From assembly GCA_027186245.1 (NCBI GenBank), contig CP114486.1, positions 7,826,501 to 7,890,500 on the forward strand: a stretch of DNA of 64,000 nucleotides. The letters are read 5' to 3'. This document shows positions 38,981 to 51,059 of the stretch, one piece after another. Positions within the stretch are counted from its first letter, which is position 1; every line of letters begins with the position of its first letter. The notes below the pieces were generated by a model. That model was given only the letters and a program-made list of their open reading frames with translations. It was not told where the DNA came from and made no database searches. Position numbers and translations under genes: made by a program. The stretch is from Coriaria nepalensis (Eukaryota; Streptophyta; Magnoliopsida; Cucurbitales; Coriariaceae).

Positions 38981-39640
38981 TGATTATCATTATGTTTGAA
39001 ATGATATTGTATGTATATTATTTATATGTCATATTTGATAGGTTCTCAAATCTTAGATATGTACTTTAAATGGTGATAGTGATCATGCTCGGTCATATCC
39101 AAGTAGCTTAATATCTAAGATCAAAACTGTTTATAATTATAGGATTATTAGATGGGATAATGACAATCCGGAAAGAGCATTAAATACATTATTTTCTTCG
39201 AGATAAGAATAATATTCTCATAATCATTAATATTGGTGAATATCAGGATAGATATATAGGTGATTAGTAGAGACTTAATCGCTAGATAAATCTCATTGGT
39301 AATATGACTAATTATTAATGAGACTTATCAAAAGGCTATTGTACTTCTGATGCTCATATATGTGATCACCATAGTAGTAACGCACAAGCTATCATGTTTT
39401 GATATAACTTAATGTGACTATGTTTAAGAGTCACTAATAAGGTGAACCATTCAACATGTGTTCTTGTACGAGTAGTCTATAAGGTGATAAGATGAGATCC
39501 AATACCTTTATTTTAGAGGAAAAGTCTTATGACTAATGTACCTTATGCAATGTAGAAATCCTTACAAAAGGTAGTACAGTAATAAAAGAGTTTCGATAAA
39601 TCCATTATCTAAGTTGTATAATAACTCACATGATTCATAT
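38980..39640 (+). mobile_element. Fragment of family B Copia LTR
   Basis: The text from CTTAGATATGTACTTTAAATGG through AGTAGCTTAATATCTAAGATC, GTACGAGTAGTCTATAAGGTGATAAGATGAGATCC and GTAGTACAGTAATAAAAGAG matches 18,400-18,975 of the LTR at 18,247. It is cut off on the right by the Athila-type LTR that starts at 39,654. Confidence 0.7.
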
Positions 39641-39653
39641 GGTAGTTAATAAG

Positions 39654-41112
39654 TGTTAATTTTGCATAATTTTTATATTATTTTCCCTCAGATTTTATTA
39701 ATTTTTGGACTTCATTGTAATTTATTAGCTTATTTTATGTTTTGTAGGAGTTTTGGGGAGAATATATAAAAAAAAGTTCAAAGGGGTAGAAAGTAATGCA
39801 AATGAATAAGTGGAGGGCTTGAAGGTAATTAAGAGAAAGTTAAAGGGTTAAATATGATTTTTAAAATAAAAGTTGATGCAACCTTGGGATACATGAAGAA
39901 GAAAAAAAATAGAAAAGGGAAGCAGCTTCTTCTGCCGCAAAAAGGAAACAAAATACAAAAAAGAAAAGGAAACAAAATACAAAAAAGAAAAGGAAACAAA
40001 ATACAAAAAGGAAAAGGAAACAAAGGAAAGAAAAAAATTTATAAATAGGGGGGGGGAGGTCTGCAATAATAGAAGGGAGAAGAGAAGAAAAAAAAGGAAA
40101 GAAAACAAGAAAAAGAAAGAAGAGAGAGAAGTTGTAGAAGAAAATAGAGGAGAAAAAAAAAGCTTCATCTTTCTTTCTGGCATTAATCGTAATAGACTTT
40201 TTTCTACTTTTTCTTTTATTTATTTATTTTCTTTTATGGATTTAATTTTGTTTATTATTTTAATTATTATTTGTAGTTAATTTTCTTTTTAGTTAAGAAT
40301 GATTTTAAAATCCTTATATGATTTTTGATTAATTAATTTAGAATTGTTTTTCTTCTCTTTTGAATTTGTTATATCCTACTGTCTATTGTATTTATGAATT
40401 ATTAACATATTTATTTAAGGTGCGCAACTAGATAAATAATATAGTGCTTTGATTGCTAGTTTAGGTTTTTGATTCGTTTTGTCAAAATTCCTAAACATAA
40501 GTAGCATAATGTTTTCAATGATTATGAGATATTTTCATTCGACTATATGTAGGATACAACTCAAGATAAATGAACTTTGCTTATATGTTTGTTTTTTGAT
40601 TTAACCTATCTTTCTTGTTTCATTGCTTCTATTATATTAAATTTAGAGAGATTAAGTAAATGAAGTCCTATCTTGCTTAATGGAAAGAGATTAAGTAAAT
40701 AGCTTATCTTACTTAACAAACAAGTAAGGAAAAATCAAGATAATGAAGCTTTCAAATATTTTAGGGAATTTAAAAGAAAATGAAAGATACTTCTAATTAA
40801 TTGATTAGATTCTTCATTAATTTCAATCTCTTAATTTTTAATTTCGTTTTGAATTTTAGTCGTTTGATTTTCTTTTCTCTATTTACTTATCTGTCCAATC
40901 CAAACTCCCAAAATTTCAAGTCATCCTTTTAGTTTCTATTTAATTAGGGTTAGTTACATTTTTTAATTTAATTTTAATTAAGTCAGTTTAGTTGAGTCGA
41001 TAACTTTTAAATTAGCAATAATCTTCTGCGGGAAAGACCCTTGCTTCCTACTATACTTTGCAACAACACAATTTTTAGTAAGGAATTAATTAGTACGATT
41101 TAGCTCGTATCA
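39654..41112 (+). mobile_element. Athila/Tat-type Gypsy 5' LTR, 1,459 bp
   Basis: The LTR starts TGTTAATTTTGCATAATT at 39,654 and ends CGTATCA at 41,112, four bases before a primer binding site of the Athila type. It has TG...CA ends. Within it are a 24-bp A/G-rich minisatellite and the GGGAAAGACCCTTGCTTCC text common near the end of such LTRs. It was inserted into, or next to, the Copia LTR fragment at 38,980-39,640. Its 3' partner LTR is not in the window. Confidence 0.75.
39944..40039. repeat. 24-bp A/G-rich minisatellite, four units
   Basis: GGAAACAAAATACAAAAA recurs at 39,944, 39,968, 39,992 and 40,016, an exact 24-bp step. Because 24 is a multiple of three, open frames of 64 and about 111 codons appear on the two strands; these are artefacts of the repeat. 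Confidence 0.9.
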
Positions 41113-41116
41113 ATTT

Positions 41117-41136
41117 TGGCGCCATGTTGCCGGGGA
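41117..41136 (+). other. Primer binding site of Athila type (with 2-bp insertion)
   Basis: The site reads TGGCGCCATGTTGCCGGGGA, four bases after the LTR end. The common plant Athila/Tat site is TGGCGCCGTTGCCGGGGA, usually attributed to tRNA-Asp, so this copy carries an extra AT in the middle. Confidence 0.8.
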
Positions 41137-41387
41137 TTGTTTACTCTAGCTATTAGTTATTTTTTATTTTATTTGTTTAGTATTTTATTTACTTAGTTTT
41201 TCTTCTTAATTTTTCAGGTAGCTATTTCATGCAAAAGAAAGAATTGGAAACTTTTGAGGAACCGAGATACAACCTGAGATCCAAAAAATTCATTTTATAT
41301 ATCCACCATCGATTCTCACCTCACCTAAGTCTTCTCATTCATCAAGTGATTCTAAACCGGAGTAGGAAATCATGGCAGCACCCAATG
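41137..41387 (+). pseudogene. Athila-type leader and first codons of gag, truncated
   Basis: About 240 bp of leader leads to an ATG at 41,373 (MAAPNE), then the sequence switches to a Copia LTR end. The rest of gag-pol is absent. Assignment rests on position after the primer binding site. Confidence 0.5.
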
Positions 41388-41612
41388 AAGTAGCAATGAG
41401 ATTCATTTCATTCTATATTATGATCAATAACTTTTCTAAAATCTTAATTCTTTTAATTTCGTAAAACTTTATATGCTTTCTGTTAGATATATAAATTTGA
41501 TATTATTTTTTTTATCGATATTGTTGTATATTTATGAGTTTAATTCATATTTTAGATTATATCAAAAAAAATTAATTACCGCTTCCACTTACAGATTACT
41601 CGTACACTAACA
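41388..41612 (+). mobile_element. 3' end of a family A Copia LTR
   Basis: It matches the last 220 bp of the family A LTR, ending TACCGCTTCCACTTACAGATT and CTCGTACACTAACA. No primer binding site follows, so it is a 3' LTR end or a solo fragment. Confidence 0.7.
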
Positions 41613-42398
41613 CTCTGAATATGCTCCTAATCCATGCTTCAAACTATCCAATGTCATTTGACCTCTTAGATCTTCTTTGTGCTATATTTGTTCTGTTTAG
41701 TTCATCAGCGAGAGTCAGCCACCCTGTCGTTAAACCATGGGAAAACTAGAAATCCATGATTGTAGCCTTCTCTCTGAACAATACCTCTAACCCTTGTATT
41801 TCTTGTGCAACCAGTATAGGGTTTCATCCACATGCTGCAAACATATATATACATACATATATAAACCATAGTAGGTCGTAAAAATTCACTTATGAAAACT
41901 TAAATTCATTGTATGCATACCTTGTCCATTAACCATTCTCCCAGTTTAAGTAAAACATGTCATGACCCAAATTCGACATAACCCTATTATTAAATCCATA
42001 AGACCATGCAAGCCTTTGGGAGAATTCCCATAAAACTTGACAATGCATATATATGTTTTTTGAAACTAACTAGTGTAATTACATGTAAAATGTTTTCATT
42101 ATTTACATTAAGAAGTCTCCATACAAGCTAACAATATCAATGGAGCAACTCTACAATCCACATGAATCCTGCAAATGATATCAAAAGTAGACCACCAAAT
42201 ACCAAAATATCAAACAACCTAAATAGGAATGGTAATCACAAATACTAATTCCCAAATGTGCATCCCGTGCTGGACAAAATACGATCATATATCTAGAAAA
42301 GAACAATTTTAAAGAAAAGAATGAGTCAAACAGCCACTGAATAAATATTACATAATTATGTACATGGGACAAGTCTTCTTATTAAAATATGTATAACC
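41613..42398. other. Unassigned sequence with one short minus-strand ORF
   Basis: A 42-codon open frame lies on the minus strand (about 41,838 to 41,711; it starts MWMKPYTGCTRNTR and contains GFLVFPWFNDRVADSR). It looks protein-like but matches no family I know and has no visible partner exons. The rest is AT-rich with a short TATATACATACATATATA run at about 41,852. The frame at 42,181-42,372 lacks support. Confidence 0.35.
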
Positions 42399-44234
42399 TG
42401 AAAATGTATGTCCGTCAACCCAATCGGGTTAGACCTAATGAGTATATATTTTGTTAGATATAATATTATTATAAATATTAACGATTTTATTGAGACATAT
42501 CATGATAAAATCCAGTGTCTTAAGTTATGCACTTTGGAGACCATAATGGTGATCGTGTTTATTAAGACTCAAGTTGCTTAAAACTTAAAAGATCTTAAGA
42601 CAGGAAATTTATGATCCGGATAAACAATCACATAGTTCATCACCTAAACTGTTTATAGGGTGGCCGATATCATGGCTATTGGTGTTGTTAGTGGAACATC
42701 ATGATGATTATATGGGTGCTTAGTAGAGACTAAGAGTATCGAACGTGAAACTTTGATAATTCTACATGGTAATTAATATTGACTCAAATGAGAATTATCT
42801 AGTAACTATATTACATGTGGTCCTTAAACCTGAGATCGCCATGGTATCTTATGTGTCGGGTTTCATATTTTTACATCATTCCAACTAGCCCTAGACAAGG
42901 GTGAACACTAGGTGAACTGTTAGACATCAAATAAGTCTATCGTTTATGTATTTTGAAACTTAAGTCCTATATGCTGTATACTTTATTAATTAATGAAATC
43001 CTTAAAAGGTAATATGGTATGAAAAGAGTTTCAGTAAATTCATTGTCAATGTTCATTAAAAATGTAACAATTCATATGATTTGTCTATTAGGTTTTAACA
43101 CTTAAATCATGTACTAGGATGAATCGGGACGTTGGCATGATGAAAGATTGTTATTGTACAATTTTTAGTCATAACAGGTTCTTTTGGGAGATGCTTGCTT
43201 CTCATCTCTCGGGTAGCTTGACACTTTGCTAGAAGTCAATCTTTACCTTAAGATTAAATTAATTAATCATGAGATGATTGAGAACCTACTACCGGCATGA
43301 TATAGAACCTAATCGGTCACATGCATTAAAGTTCAGATGTAACTCAGTTAAGTTTTCTACAAGGATAAGGAAAACATACAGTTTTGATTTTAGGGATAAA
43401 ATCATAATTTATCTTATAGTACGACTATGATAAATATAAAGGAAATGGTAAATTATTAATTTGGGAAAATGGTAAATTAATAATATATTAAATCTAATAT
43501 TTTGCAGCTCTGCTATAACAACTAAGCATGAATTAATTTGATTAGAAATTAATAGTTTACATCGGGACTATTTATTTATTTATAAAAGTATCCCGAAAGT
43601 CTATATTAGCAATTAAAAATTAAAAGGTCAATAAGCTATTTTCTTAATTGGATTTCAAAGTCTAAATTAATCAAAGTATTGATTAAAATATATGGGCTAA
43701 AGACACATGACAAGGTCCGCCATACATAAGGTGGGTTGAACCCATTGTTTGCTTAATTTGGTTTCAGGAAACCTAATGTTATTAGGAAACCTGAGACCTA
43801 AGGGGGTATTATAAGTAACCCATTAGGGTGATCAAAAATCCTAAGCTCTTACTTGCCTCTTGGCTGAAATCCCTAGTATGAGAAAGTGAGATTTTCCCTT
43901 TCCTTTTCACGTGATCTTCGAATCATGTGATAAATCTTATAGTTAAAAATCAACTGAGCGAACTGAACTGTATGGATCATAAGAGGGTGAACACTTGGGC
44001 ACCTCAATCTTCTTATTGAATTAGGCTATGGTGAAGGAGCAAGGATATTCATTTGGTCATGTATCTTAAACTTTTAATTTCCTAAAACTTTTTTGTACTT
44101 TCCGTTAAATATGTATTTGATATATGTTTGTATGATCGATCTTAGTTTATTTTTATGAGTTTAATCTATGTTTAGAATTAGATCCAAAAATTTTAAGTTA
44201 CCGCTTTTGCTTATAGATTACTCGTAGTCTAACC
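42399..44234 (+). mobile_element. Copia 5' LTR (family A), 1,836 bp
   Basis: The LTR starts TGAAAATGTATGTCCGTC and ends GTAGTCTAACC, where the family end is CTAACA, so the last base is mutated. It aligns with 13,942-15,974. It is followed after one base by the primer binding site, which fixes it as a 5' LTR. Confidence 0.85.
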
Positions 44235-44235
44235 G

Positions 44236-44247
44236 TGGTATCAGAGC
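44236..44247 (+). other. Copia primer binding site (initiator Met-tRNA)
   Basis: TGGTATCAGAGC is the exact plant Copia primer binding site complementary to the 3' end of initiator methionine tRNA, one base after the LTR end. Confidence 0.93.
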
Positions 44248-44499
44248 CTATATCATACCGGTAAGTCTATAAATCAATGTTTTAATTTAATGTTTGATAT
44301 GTCATTGTCCTTGGATATTCTTGAGTGATTATTGAATGTTTTTCATGCTTTGAAATGAAACGAATGAAATCTAAAATTAGTCACGCTATTTGATTGGCAA
44401 AAGGGCGTCGTTCACAGCAAAAGATATTTGCTATAACTTCTCATAGAGGGTTCTTCTTTTTGAAAGAACTAGTGGGAGTATGATAGAACTTGAATAAAT

Positions 44500-46425
44500 G
44501 CAAGAACAAAAAAATGATTACAAACCAAAAAATTCTATACTTATTGAACTGACATCTGTGTAAACCTCCATGAAATCCTAACTATATATAATCAATAGAT
44601 AAATGAATCTTACACGATTGACTAAGAAATTATTAATTCTTTAGTACTTCCTATGAAGAGATAAATAGTTCAAACGTAAGATTTCAATATTAAAAGTGTA
44701 CTTGGGAAAATATTTTCGCATGAAAGAATAAAATTTAAAAGTCTTGGGTAAATCTGAAAAGTAAAAGAGATACAAGGGGAGTTATTTTGAAATTCTTAAA
44801 TTTAGAGGACTTAAATCATTAAAAGAGAAGGAAGAGGTGGAAAGCACCCCTTGATACATGTGAAGAATTTTCACACCTTCTCCTTAGCATTTTCACACCT
44901 ACTCAGCATTTCTACACCTCCTTCTTACTATATGTTTCACCTCATCTTCTTTCACACTTGAAATCTCTTATCATATACACCTATTTCTCCCTATTTCACT
45001 CCCAATCTTCCGCAAGTTTAGATCAATAACAGGAAGATCACTTTATTGAAGGAACCTTGACTCTAGGTAAGATCATTTAATGGTTTAATAAGCCTTGTAA
45101 CCATTATTACATAACTGAAAATGAAACAGTTTTGTGCTACATTTTGGTAGTTGAACTTTAGAATTATTTATATGTTCTAAAAGCCTATAATTATATTATG
45201 AAAATATACTCTCATAGATTTCCAACGAGACCGAGAACACCCCATATCGATCTGTATTGATTGAGATTTTGAAGTTTAGGTGCTCAATTTGTAAAAACTT
45301 GAATTTGAACCATGAGCAGTAGTCTCATGAAGGTCATGATAATATTCATCGAAAATTATTTGATTTTATATGAACACACTAGAGGTCATGATCTTTAAAA
45401 CAATATAAGAATCAAAAAATTTTAGCAATGGAGAAAGAAGTTATATAATTTAAAAGTTAATTATAATTAGCTAGTCAATATGAAAAACCCATAATTAAAA
45501 CAAAATATTTGACAAGCTATAACTTTCATTCTACTAAGTCAAATCGAGTGAATTATATATCAAACTAAAGCTTGAGAAGGTTAGATTTGAAATAAAACTA
45601 GTCTTGGAATTTTTTAAATACCTTATCCCAAGATTTAGGTAAAAGTTTCAAACTGGTTAGATTTTGTTTTGCATACTAATCTTGTGCTAAATGTTTGTAC
45701 AGGCAAACATACAAATCTTGAGCTGAAATTTTGATAGTAGCTTAATAAGATATTGATAGAGATATCTTCAAATTTTCATAATTTTATAGGGGATCCCAAG
45801 TGCTAGAAATAGGGCTTAAACCTAGGCAATTAAAAACATAAAATCAAACAAAAGAGAAACTGAAACAGTGCAGTTGGATTGAATGAATTAAATGATGTAG
45901 TAAATTGGTTGAATTTCAGGCTGATAATTTGATAGAACTCACATAAGAGGTCCAAAAAAATGTGAGAAAATTTTTCAGATCAATGGCAATTATGGTTTAT
46001 GAGATACAAAAATTCAAACTTCTACTAAGTACTTAAGAAAGGGTTAGCCTAAACATTATATTTTCAAGGATTAACTAGAATGGCTTGAATTATAAGGCAA
46101 AATTGATAATCTAGAAGGAAAAAATTGGCCAAAAGGTACTCATTTAAACAAGCAAATTATAATAAGAAAATATTTGGAACTAGATTTCTAAAAATAAATG
46201 AAAAATGCATAGAAAAGCTTATGAAAAGTTAAGTTTTTATTAAGTCAGGTTAAATTCTTGATTGGATAGGTGAACAAGTGACCCACTAGTTATGCAGTAC
46301 TCAAAACTCTTCAAGAAAAACATGGAATCCGGGTAAGTACAAACCTCACCTACAATATGAAAATTATTTTTATAACACGATAAGTGGTTTCTAAAGATTG
46401 CATGGATATTCTATGATGCAATCTA
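44500..46425 (+). mobile_element. Ty3/Gypsy-type LTR fragment, copy 2
   Basis: Bases 45,185-46,425 align with 20,245-21,600. The preceding part (GAGGACTTAAATCATTAAAAG, then GTGAAGAATTTTCACACC, 44,805-44,880) is typical of the promoter-to-R region of plant Tekay/Del LTRs. The exact ends are not visible: the sequence before 44,500 is Copia leader and the sequence after about 46,560 is Copia pol. It is non-coding. Confidence 0.55.
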
Positions 46426-46559
46426 TTAAACTATAATTATCAAAATAATCCTTCATATTATTTTATTTAAGTAAACAATCTTTTATTGAGATATTTAAAG
46501 ATAGATTCAAAAAATTGCTTGGCTTGACCCAATCAACATACATAAGTAAAATTTTTAAA

Positions 46560-46830
46560 GGGTTTAGAATTAAAAATTCCAAGAGATAACTCATCAATAA
46601 GTCAAGAAATCTACCTACTCTTAAGAGATGTCAACTAAGACACGAAAGAGAGGTATGACATGAATATGTTATACTATGTATGTGACTAGATATAGCATAT
46701 GCTCTAAAGAGTTACGAGTAGGTTTAAGGAAATTATGTTGATAAAGCATTGAGGTGCTATTAAGAATGTCCTTAATGATTTAGAATGAATGAGGATATAT
46801 TCACAGACCAATGCTTTATCTAAGATCAAC
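46560..46830 (+). pseudogene. Copia RT/RNase H linker remnant
   Basis: In one frame with four or more stops, the text corresponds to the conserved segment between RT and RNase H: LYYVCD.I.HML then VTSRF and KH.GAIKNVLND (46,660-46,785), matching the usual LCTRPDI...AVKNVLKYL order. The same IKNVLN segment occurs in the pol remnant at 13,446. Confidence 0.6.
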
Positions 46831-46859
46831 CTAATTCACATACTAATGTCCTGCTTAAA

Positions 46860-47094
46860 ATCAGTTGTGATGAAGTAGCAAGGAGATTCATTTTTTGTGT
46901 ATTAAGATATAAGTTTTCTTAGATATTAATATTTTAAATTCCTATAACTTTTCTGTGCTTTTCGTTAAATATATATTTGATATATGTTTGTATAATTGAT
47001 CTTAGTGTATGTCTATGAGTTTAATCCATGTCTAGGATTAGAGCAAAAAAATTTTAATTATTGTTTATGCTTACGGATTACTTGTAGTCTAACA
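46860..47094 (+). mobile_element. 3' end of a family A Copia LTR
   Basis: It matches the last 235 bp of the LTR at 42,399 and ends GTAGTCTAACA, the intact family terminus. Its first 1.6 kb is missing. Confidence 0.7.
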
Positions 47095-47640
47095 TAACCA
47101 TATAATGAATACTTATCAAGTTATTGCCCTTGTATACAAACATTGTCAACGTAAATCCATATTAGTAAATGTAAGATTAATTTAAATCCATATTAGTAAA
47201 TCCATTTTAACTATAGTCCCTAATTAGATTAATTTAATACTATGAGTTCTATAAGAGGTATATTTAAGTTGTTATAAAAGTAAGATTTTCGCATTATATA
47301 AGTTAAGACATAAGATAAAACTTTAAAAGACTAACAATAGTTTATGAACAAGTTTTTAGAGCAATTAGAGCATAAATTTATTTAGTTTTGGTGGACCAAA
47401 ATTATGACCTTATTCATATTTATTAATGTAGATTTATAAGCCAACATAAAATTCTAGACCAAAACCCATTATAAACAATGGGCCAAAACTCATCTTTTAA
47501 TTCTAAAGTGGCCCAAAATGATAAAATTGGTCCAAACCATTTTGGATAGTGGGCTAAATTTATTACTAAGTGACCCCAAAACAATAAAACATAGCCTAAT
47601 ACCATAAAAAACGAATGGGCTTATTCTAAGATCTTCAAAA
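47095..47640. other. Unassigned AT-rich sequence
   Basis: No gene, LTR family or RNA gene was recognised. TTTGG/CCAAAA-rich words recur loosely at 47,390-47,540 but form no regular repeat. The minus-strand frame at 47,423-47,605 has no family signature. Confidence 0.35.
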
Positions 47641-49075
47641 GTTTGAGTGGACAGAAGTTTGTGAGAAAAGCTTTCAGGAGCTAAAAAAAAGTCTAACTTG
47701 TGCTTCGATTCTTATGATTTCAAAAGTTGAAAACAGATTCATAATATATAGTGATGCATCCAAGTTTGGATTAGGAGTGGTATTGATGTAGAATGAGAAA
47801 GTAATTGCTTATATTTTCCATCAACTTAAAGATTACAAGAATAACTACTCAACCCATGACCTGGAGCTTGCTGTTGTAGTACTTACTCTGAATGTTTGGA
47901 GGCACATCCTTTATGGGATATGATGCAAGATTTATACGGACCATAAGAGCTTACAATACTTCTTCATATAAAAAGAACTTATTATGAGACAAAGATGGTG
48001 GTTAGAGTTAAGAAAGGATTATGATTGTGAAATACGTTATCACCCAGGAAAGGCAAATAAAGTAGCCGATGGTTTAAGTTGGAAATCTTCTACGAGCCTT
48101 GCTGCACTACAAGTATTACCAAATCCACTACAAAAGGAAGTGTGTGAAGTTTATAAAGTTGGTAATAGGACAATTATCAGCTTTAACCCTTCAACCAACT
48201 ATCTTTGAAGATATTAGAAGTGTGTAAGAGTTAGATGCTAGGATAAAAAAGACAAAACAAGAAGTAATAGTAGGAAAATAGACTAATTTTGAAATTTCTA
48301 AGGATAGAGTCCTTAGTTTAGGAGAAGACTCTACTTTCCCAGCAACGAAGAAATGAAGAATCTCATATTAAGTGAAAGTCACAATACACATTATTTGTTA
48401 CATCCAGGCGCCACAAAAATATATATAGATCTGAAAGAGCATTTTTGGTGGTCGGGAATGAAAAAAGATGTGGTAAATTTTATAAATAAGTACTTAACTT
48501 TTCAAAGAATGAAGGCTGAATAGTAAAGACCTATAGGAGAGTTGCAACCAATTGAAATTCTTGAATGAAAATGGGAGCAAATATAGCCATGGATTTTGTA
48601 GTTTGATTACCAAAACTACAAAGGGTATGATTTAATTTAGGTAATGATAGATCGACATAGAAAATCTTCCCATTTCTTAACCATAAAAGTCATGTATTCC
48701 TTAGATTGACTTGTAAAGCTTTATATCCAAGAGATAGTAAGATTACATAGAATGCTGATCTCAATCATTTCAGATCGAGACTCAAGATTTACAATAACTT
48801 TCTAGAAGATCTTATATAGGACAATGGAGACTAAGTTGAAATTTTCTATAGCTCTTCATCCTTAAACTAATGGTCAAACAGAAAGAACCATCCAGACTTT
48901 AGATGATACATTATGAGCTTGTGTGATAAATTTTCAAGGCTCAATGGAGTAAATTTTTGCCATTAGTAGAATTTTCCTATAACAACAACTATCAGACTAC
49001 AATAGGAATAGCCTCATACGAAGCTCTATATGGAAGAAAGTATAGATCTCTAGTACTTTCACTACACGGGCAACT
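47641..49075 (+). pseudogene. Ty3/Gypsy RT-RNase H-integrase remnant, plus strand
   Basis: The segment gives KFEWTEVCEKSFQELKKSL, then YSDASKFGLGVVLM followed by a stop (47,745-47,790), YIFHQLKDYKNNYSTHDLELAVVVL, YTDHKSLQYFF (47,935-47,970), RWWLELRKDYDCEIRYHPGKANKVADGLSWK (47,994-48,085), and integrase pieces LHPGATKIYIDLKEHFWWSG (48,400-48,460), ISDRDSRF (48,770-48,795), NGQTERTIQTL (48,870-48,905) and ALYGRKYR (49,022-49,045). The RNase H and integrase order is normal, but frequent stops and frameshifts make it non-functional. The wording resembles the minus-strand Gypsy pol at 30,440-33,480, so it is the same broad clade. Both ends are truncated. Confidence 0.88.
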
Positions 49076-49079
49076 CATA

Positions 49080-49700
49080 CACCTTACTATAAAATAATGT
49101 AGGTTTGGTGGTTTGATTTGAAAGTATTTTTAATATTCAAATGGTACATTCATTAGAATGGATAAAACCTACAATTACTTGTAGGGCACACTTGTCGGCA
49201 TATTGTAGAACCTATCTGACTCACACACACAAAAGTTGATTGGATCTCAGTTAAATTCTAAATTTGAGAAATTTTGACTCGTTCGTAATGAACTTGATTT
49301 AAGGAGTTAAATCGTTAATTAGTATAATTTGTTGAGCTTAAATCATACCTGCATTACTAGTATAACTAAAGTATGATTTAAATTTAATTTAAAATTAAAT
49401 AAATAATTAAAAAATATTAAATTAACAAGATAAATTTATTAGATGGATGTTTAATGAATTTACTTCCAATGAATATTTTTTGAATAAAAATGAAGTCTGG
49501 TTGGTTAGTAAAGTAATAGACATTATTAATAGGGCACAAATGCAAAATCCAAATTAAAGTCTAGTTAGTAAAATATCAACAGATATAATGAACATTAATT
49601 TGAAATAATAAAATTTATTTTAATTTTTAAAAAATGGATAATAAAAATAGACTTTTAAAAATCCGAAAGAGATTAAAAAGTTAATTGGGCCAAAAAGGAA
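49080..49700 (+). mobile_element. Fragment of a family B-like Copia LTR
   Basis: It follows the interior of the LTR at 18,247 (about 19,260-19,700): GTAGAACCTA.CTGACTCACAC, GAGAAATTTTGA, ATTAAATTAACAAGATAAATTTATTAGATGGATGTTTAATGAATTT and AATATTTTTTGAAT. The limits are approximate. Confidence 0.5.
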
Positions 49701-51059
49701 TGCGTCACATATAACTTTCTCTCCCTGCAACAATCACCATTTCTACGTTTCTTAAATTAATATCCTAATCAGATCTGAATTCTTAGAATAAGAGGTGGAC
49801 TCCTTGCCATACATAAATAACAAAGTAATTAAACGCAGTCTATACATTAACAGCCACCATTAGAAATTAAGAGCCCAGGTTGGTCTGAGTTCACCCCTGT
49901 ACTACAGGTAATGCCTCTCTCTTTCTTGTATTTATTTAATTGTTATTTAGGTTAGTTAATTTGCTATAGTTCTATATATTTTTTGTAGGTAAAATACAAT
50001 AGGATGTGGATAAATTAATAGTCTTATTTAAATAATATATTTTTTTGGGATAATATATTCAATATATTAAATAATATAATTTAGAAAATATATAAATTAA
50101 TAATTTCTTAGTATATAATATTTTTTATTTTTATGAGATATTTTTAAAATATAACTCAATCATTGATTGTGTTTTCTTAAAATTAATATCAGTTTGAAAC
50201 TTGTCTAACTTTTCGTAAAATGCTAAGAAATTTTAATATAATTTTCTCATATTGCAATAAAAAAATTATTCAATTTAATCACTGTTTTAAGAGCATCTTT
50301 GCGCTTCAACTTCAATATCTTGCTAATTTTTTATGACAATTTCAATTATATGTTCATGGGTTAGCATATTTAAAATTGTATTATTTCCTCCAAAATAGTT
50401 TAACCTCGTTTTCAATATTCAATCCATTATGATAATTCAAGATTTGAATGTATTTTGTAGCTCTTGGATGTTTTCCTTATCTAACTTTTTAAAAAAAATT
50501 ATTTAAACTCATATTATCTGCAAACCGAATTTAATAATATCGTAAATAATTTACAATTACATTTTTAAAAATATCTATTATCCAAGCAGATATTATAAAA
50601 CTTATTATTTCTAAAATATTTTCATCGAAGTCTTAAAAGAGAAGGGATAATTTATTTAAATTTAAGATTTGGATTGTCATAATTAAAGTATAGTAGACTT
50701 TTCTTTTATATTTCCTTTATTAAATTTTCATATTTGATTATTTTTAAATTAAATTAAATTAATAAGTAAATAATTTTTTTATCTTAATATTATTAATATT
50801 TTAAAATTTTATTGTGTTTAGTGAAATTATAAATTAATTTAAGATTTATTACATTAATAAAAAAAATTATTTCAATATTATTAATTCATTCAGATTTTAT
50901 TATATTTTGTGAGATTAAGAATGTTTCACGTCCTTTTTAAAATATTGAAAGTCTGTTTAATTAGTCCTTTTCTTGACCTCAAGATTTGTTTAACTGGGTC
51001 AATTCGTTTTGTTTATTAATTTTAAAGCCGTAAGCTCCATAATTTTAGTTGAGTCGGTT
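49701..51059. other. AT-rich intergenic region upstream of the demethylase gene
   Basis: This is very AT-rich sequence with no recognised repeat or gene. It should contain the promoter of the gene at 51,426, but I could not choose a TATA box or start site among many TATA-like words. Confidence 0.4.

Larger units (their letters stand above)
42399..47094 (+). mobile_element. Family A Copia element, decayed, with nested Gypsy LTR
   Basis: The outline of one plus-strand Copia element can be followed: a 5' LTR (42,399-44,234), a primer binding site (44,236), a short leader, a Gypsy LTR inserted at about 44.5-46.43 kb, a few hundred bases of pol (about 46,560-46,830), and the truncated end of a 3' LTR (about 46,860-47,094). 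Most of gag and pol has been lost. That the two ends belong to one insertion is inferred from family, order and orientation. Confidence 0.65.

Noticed and set aside
39829..40183. Lys-rich and Phe-rich ORFs on both strands
   Set aside because: They come from a 24-bp A/G-rich minisatellite and flanking purine tract in the Athila-type LTR.
44236..44247. Possible tRNA gene at the TGGTATCAGAGC motif
   Set aside because: It is only the 12-base primer binding site next to an LTR; no tRNA cloverleaf surrounds it.
13446..46830. Both Copia remnants sharing the AAAGCATTGAG.TGCTATTAA segment as a sign of a shared insertion hotspot
   Set aside because: The shared start is part of the conserved Copia RT/RNase H linker, and the right-hand copy has further homologous pol text upstream, so the coincidence of edges carries no weight.
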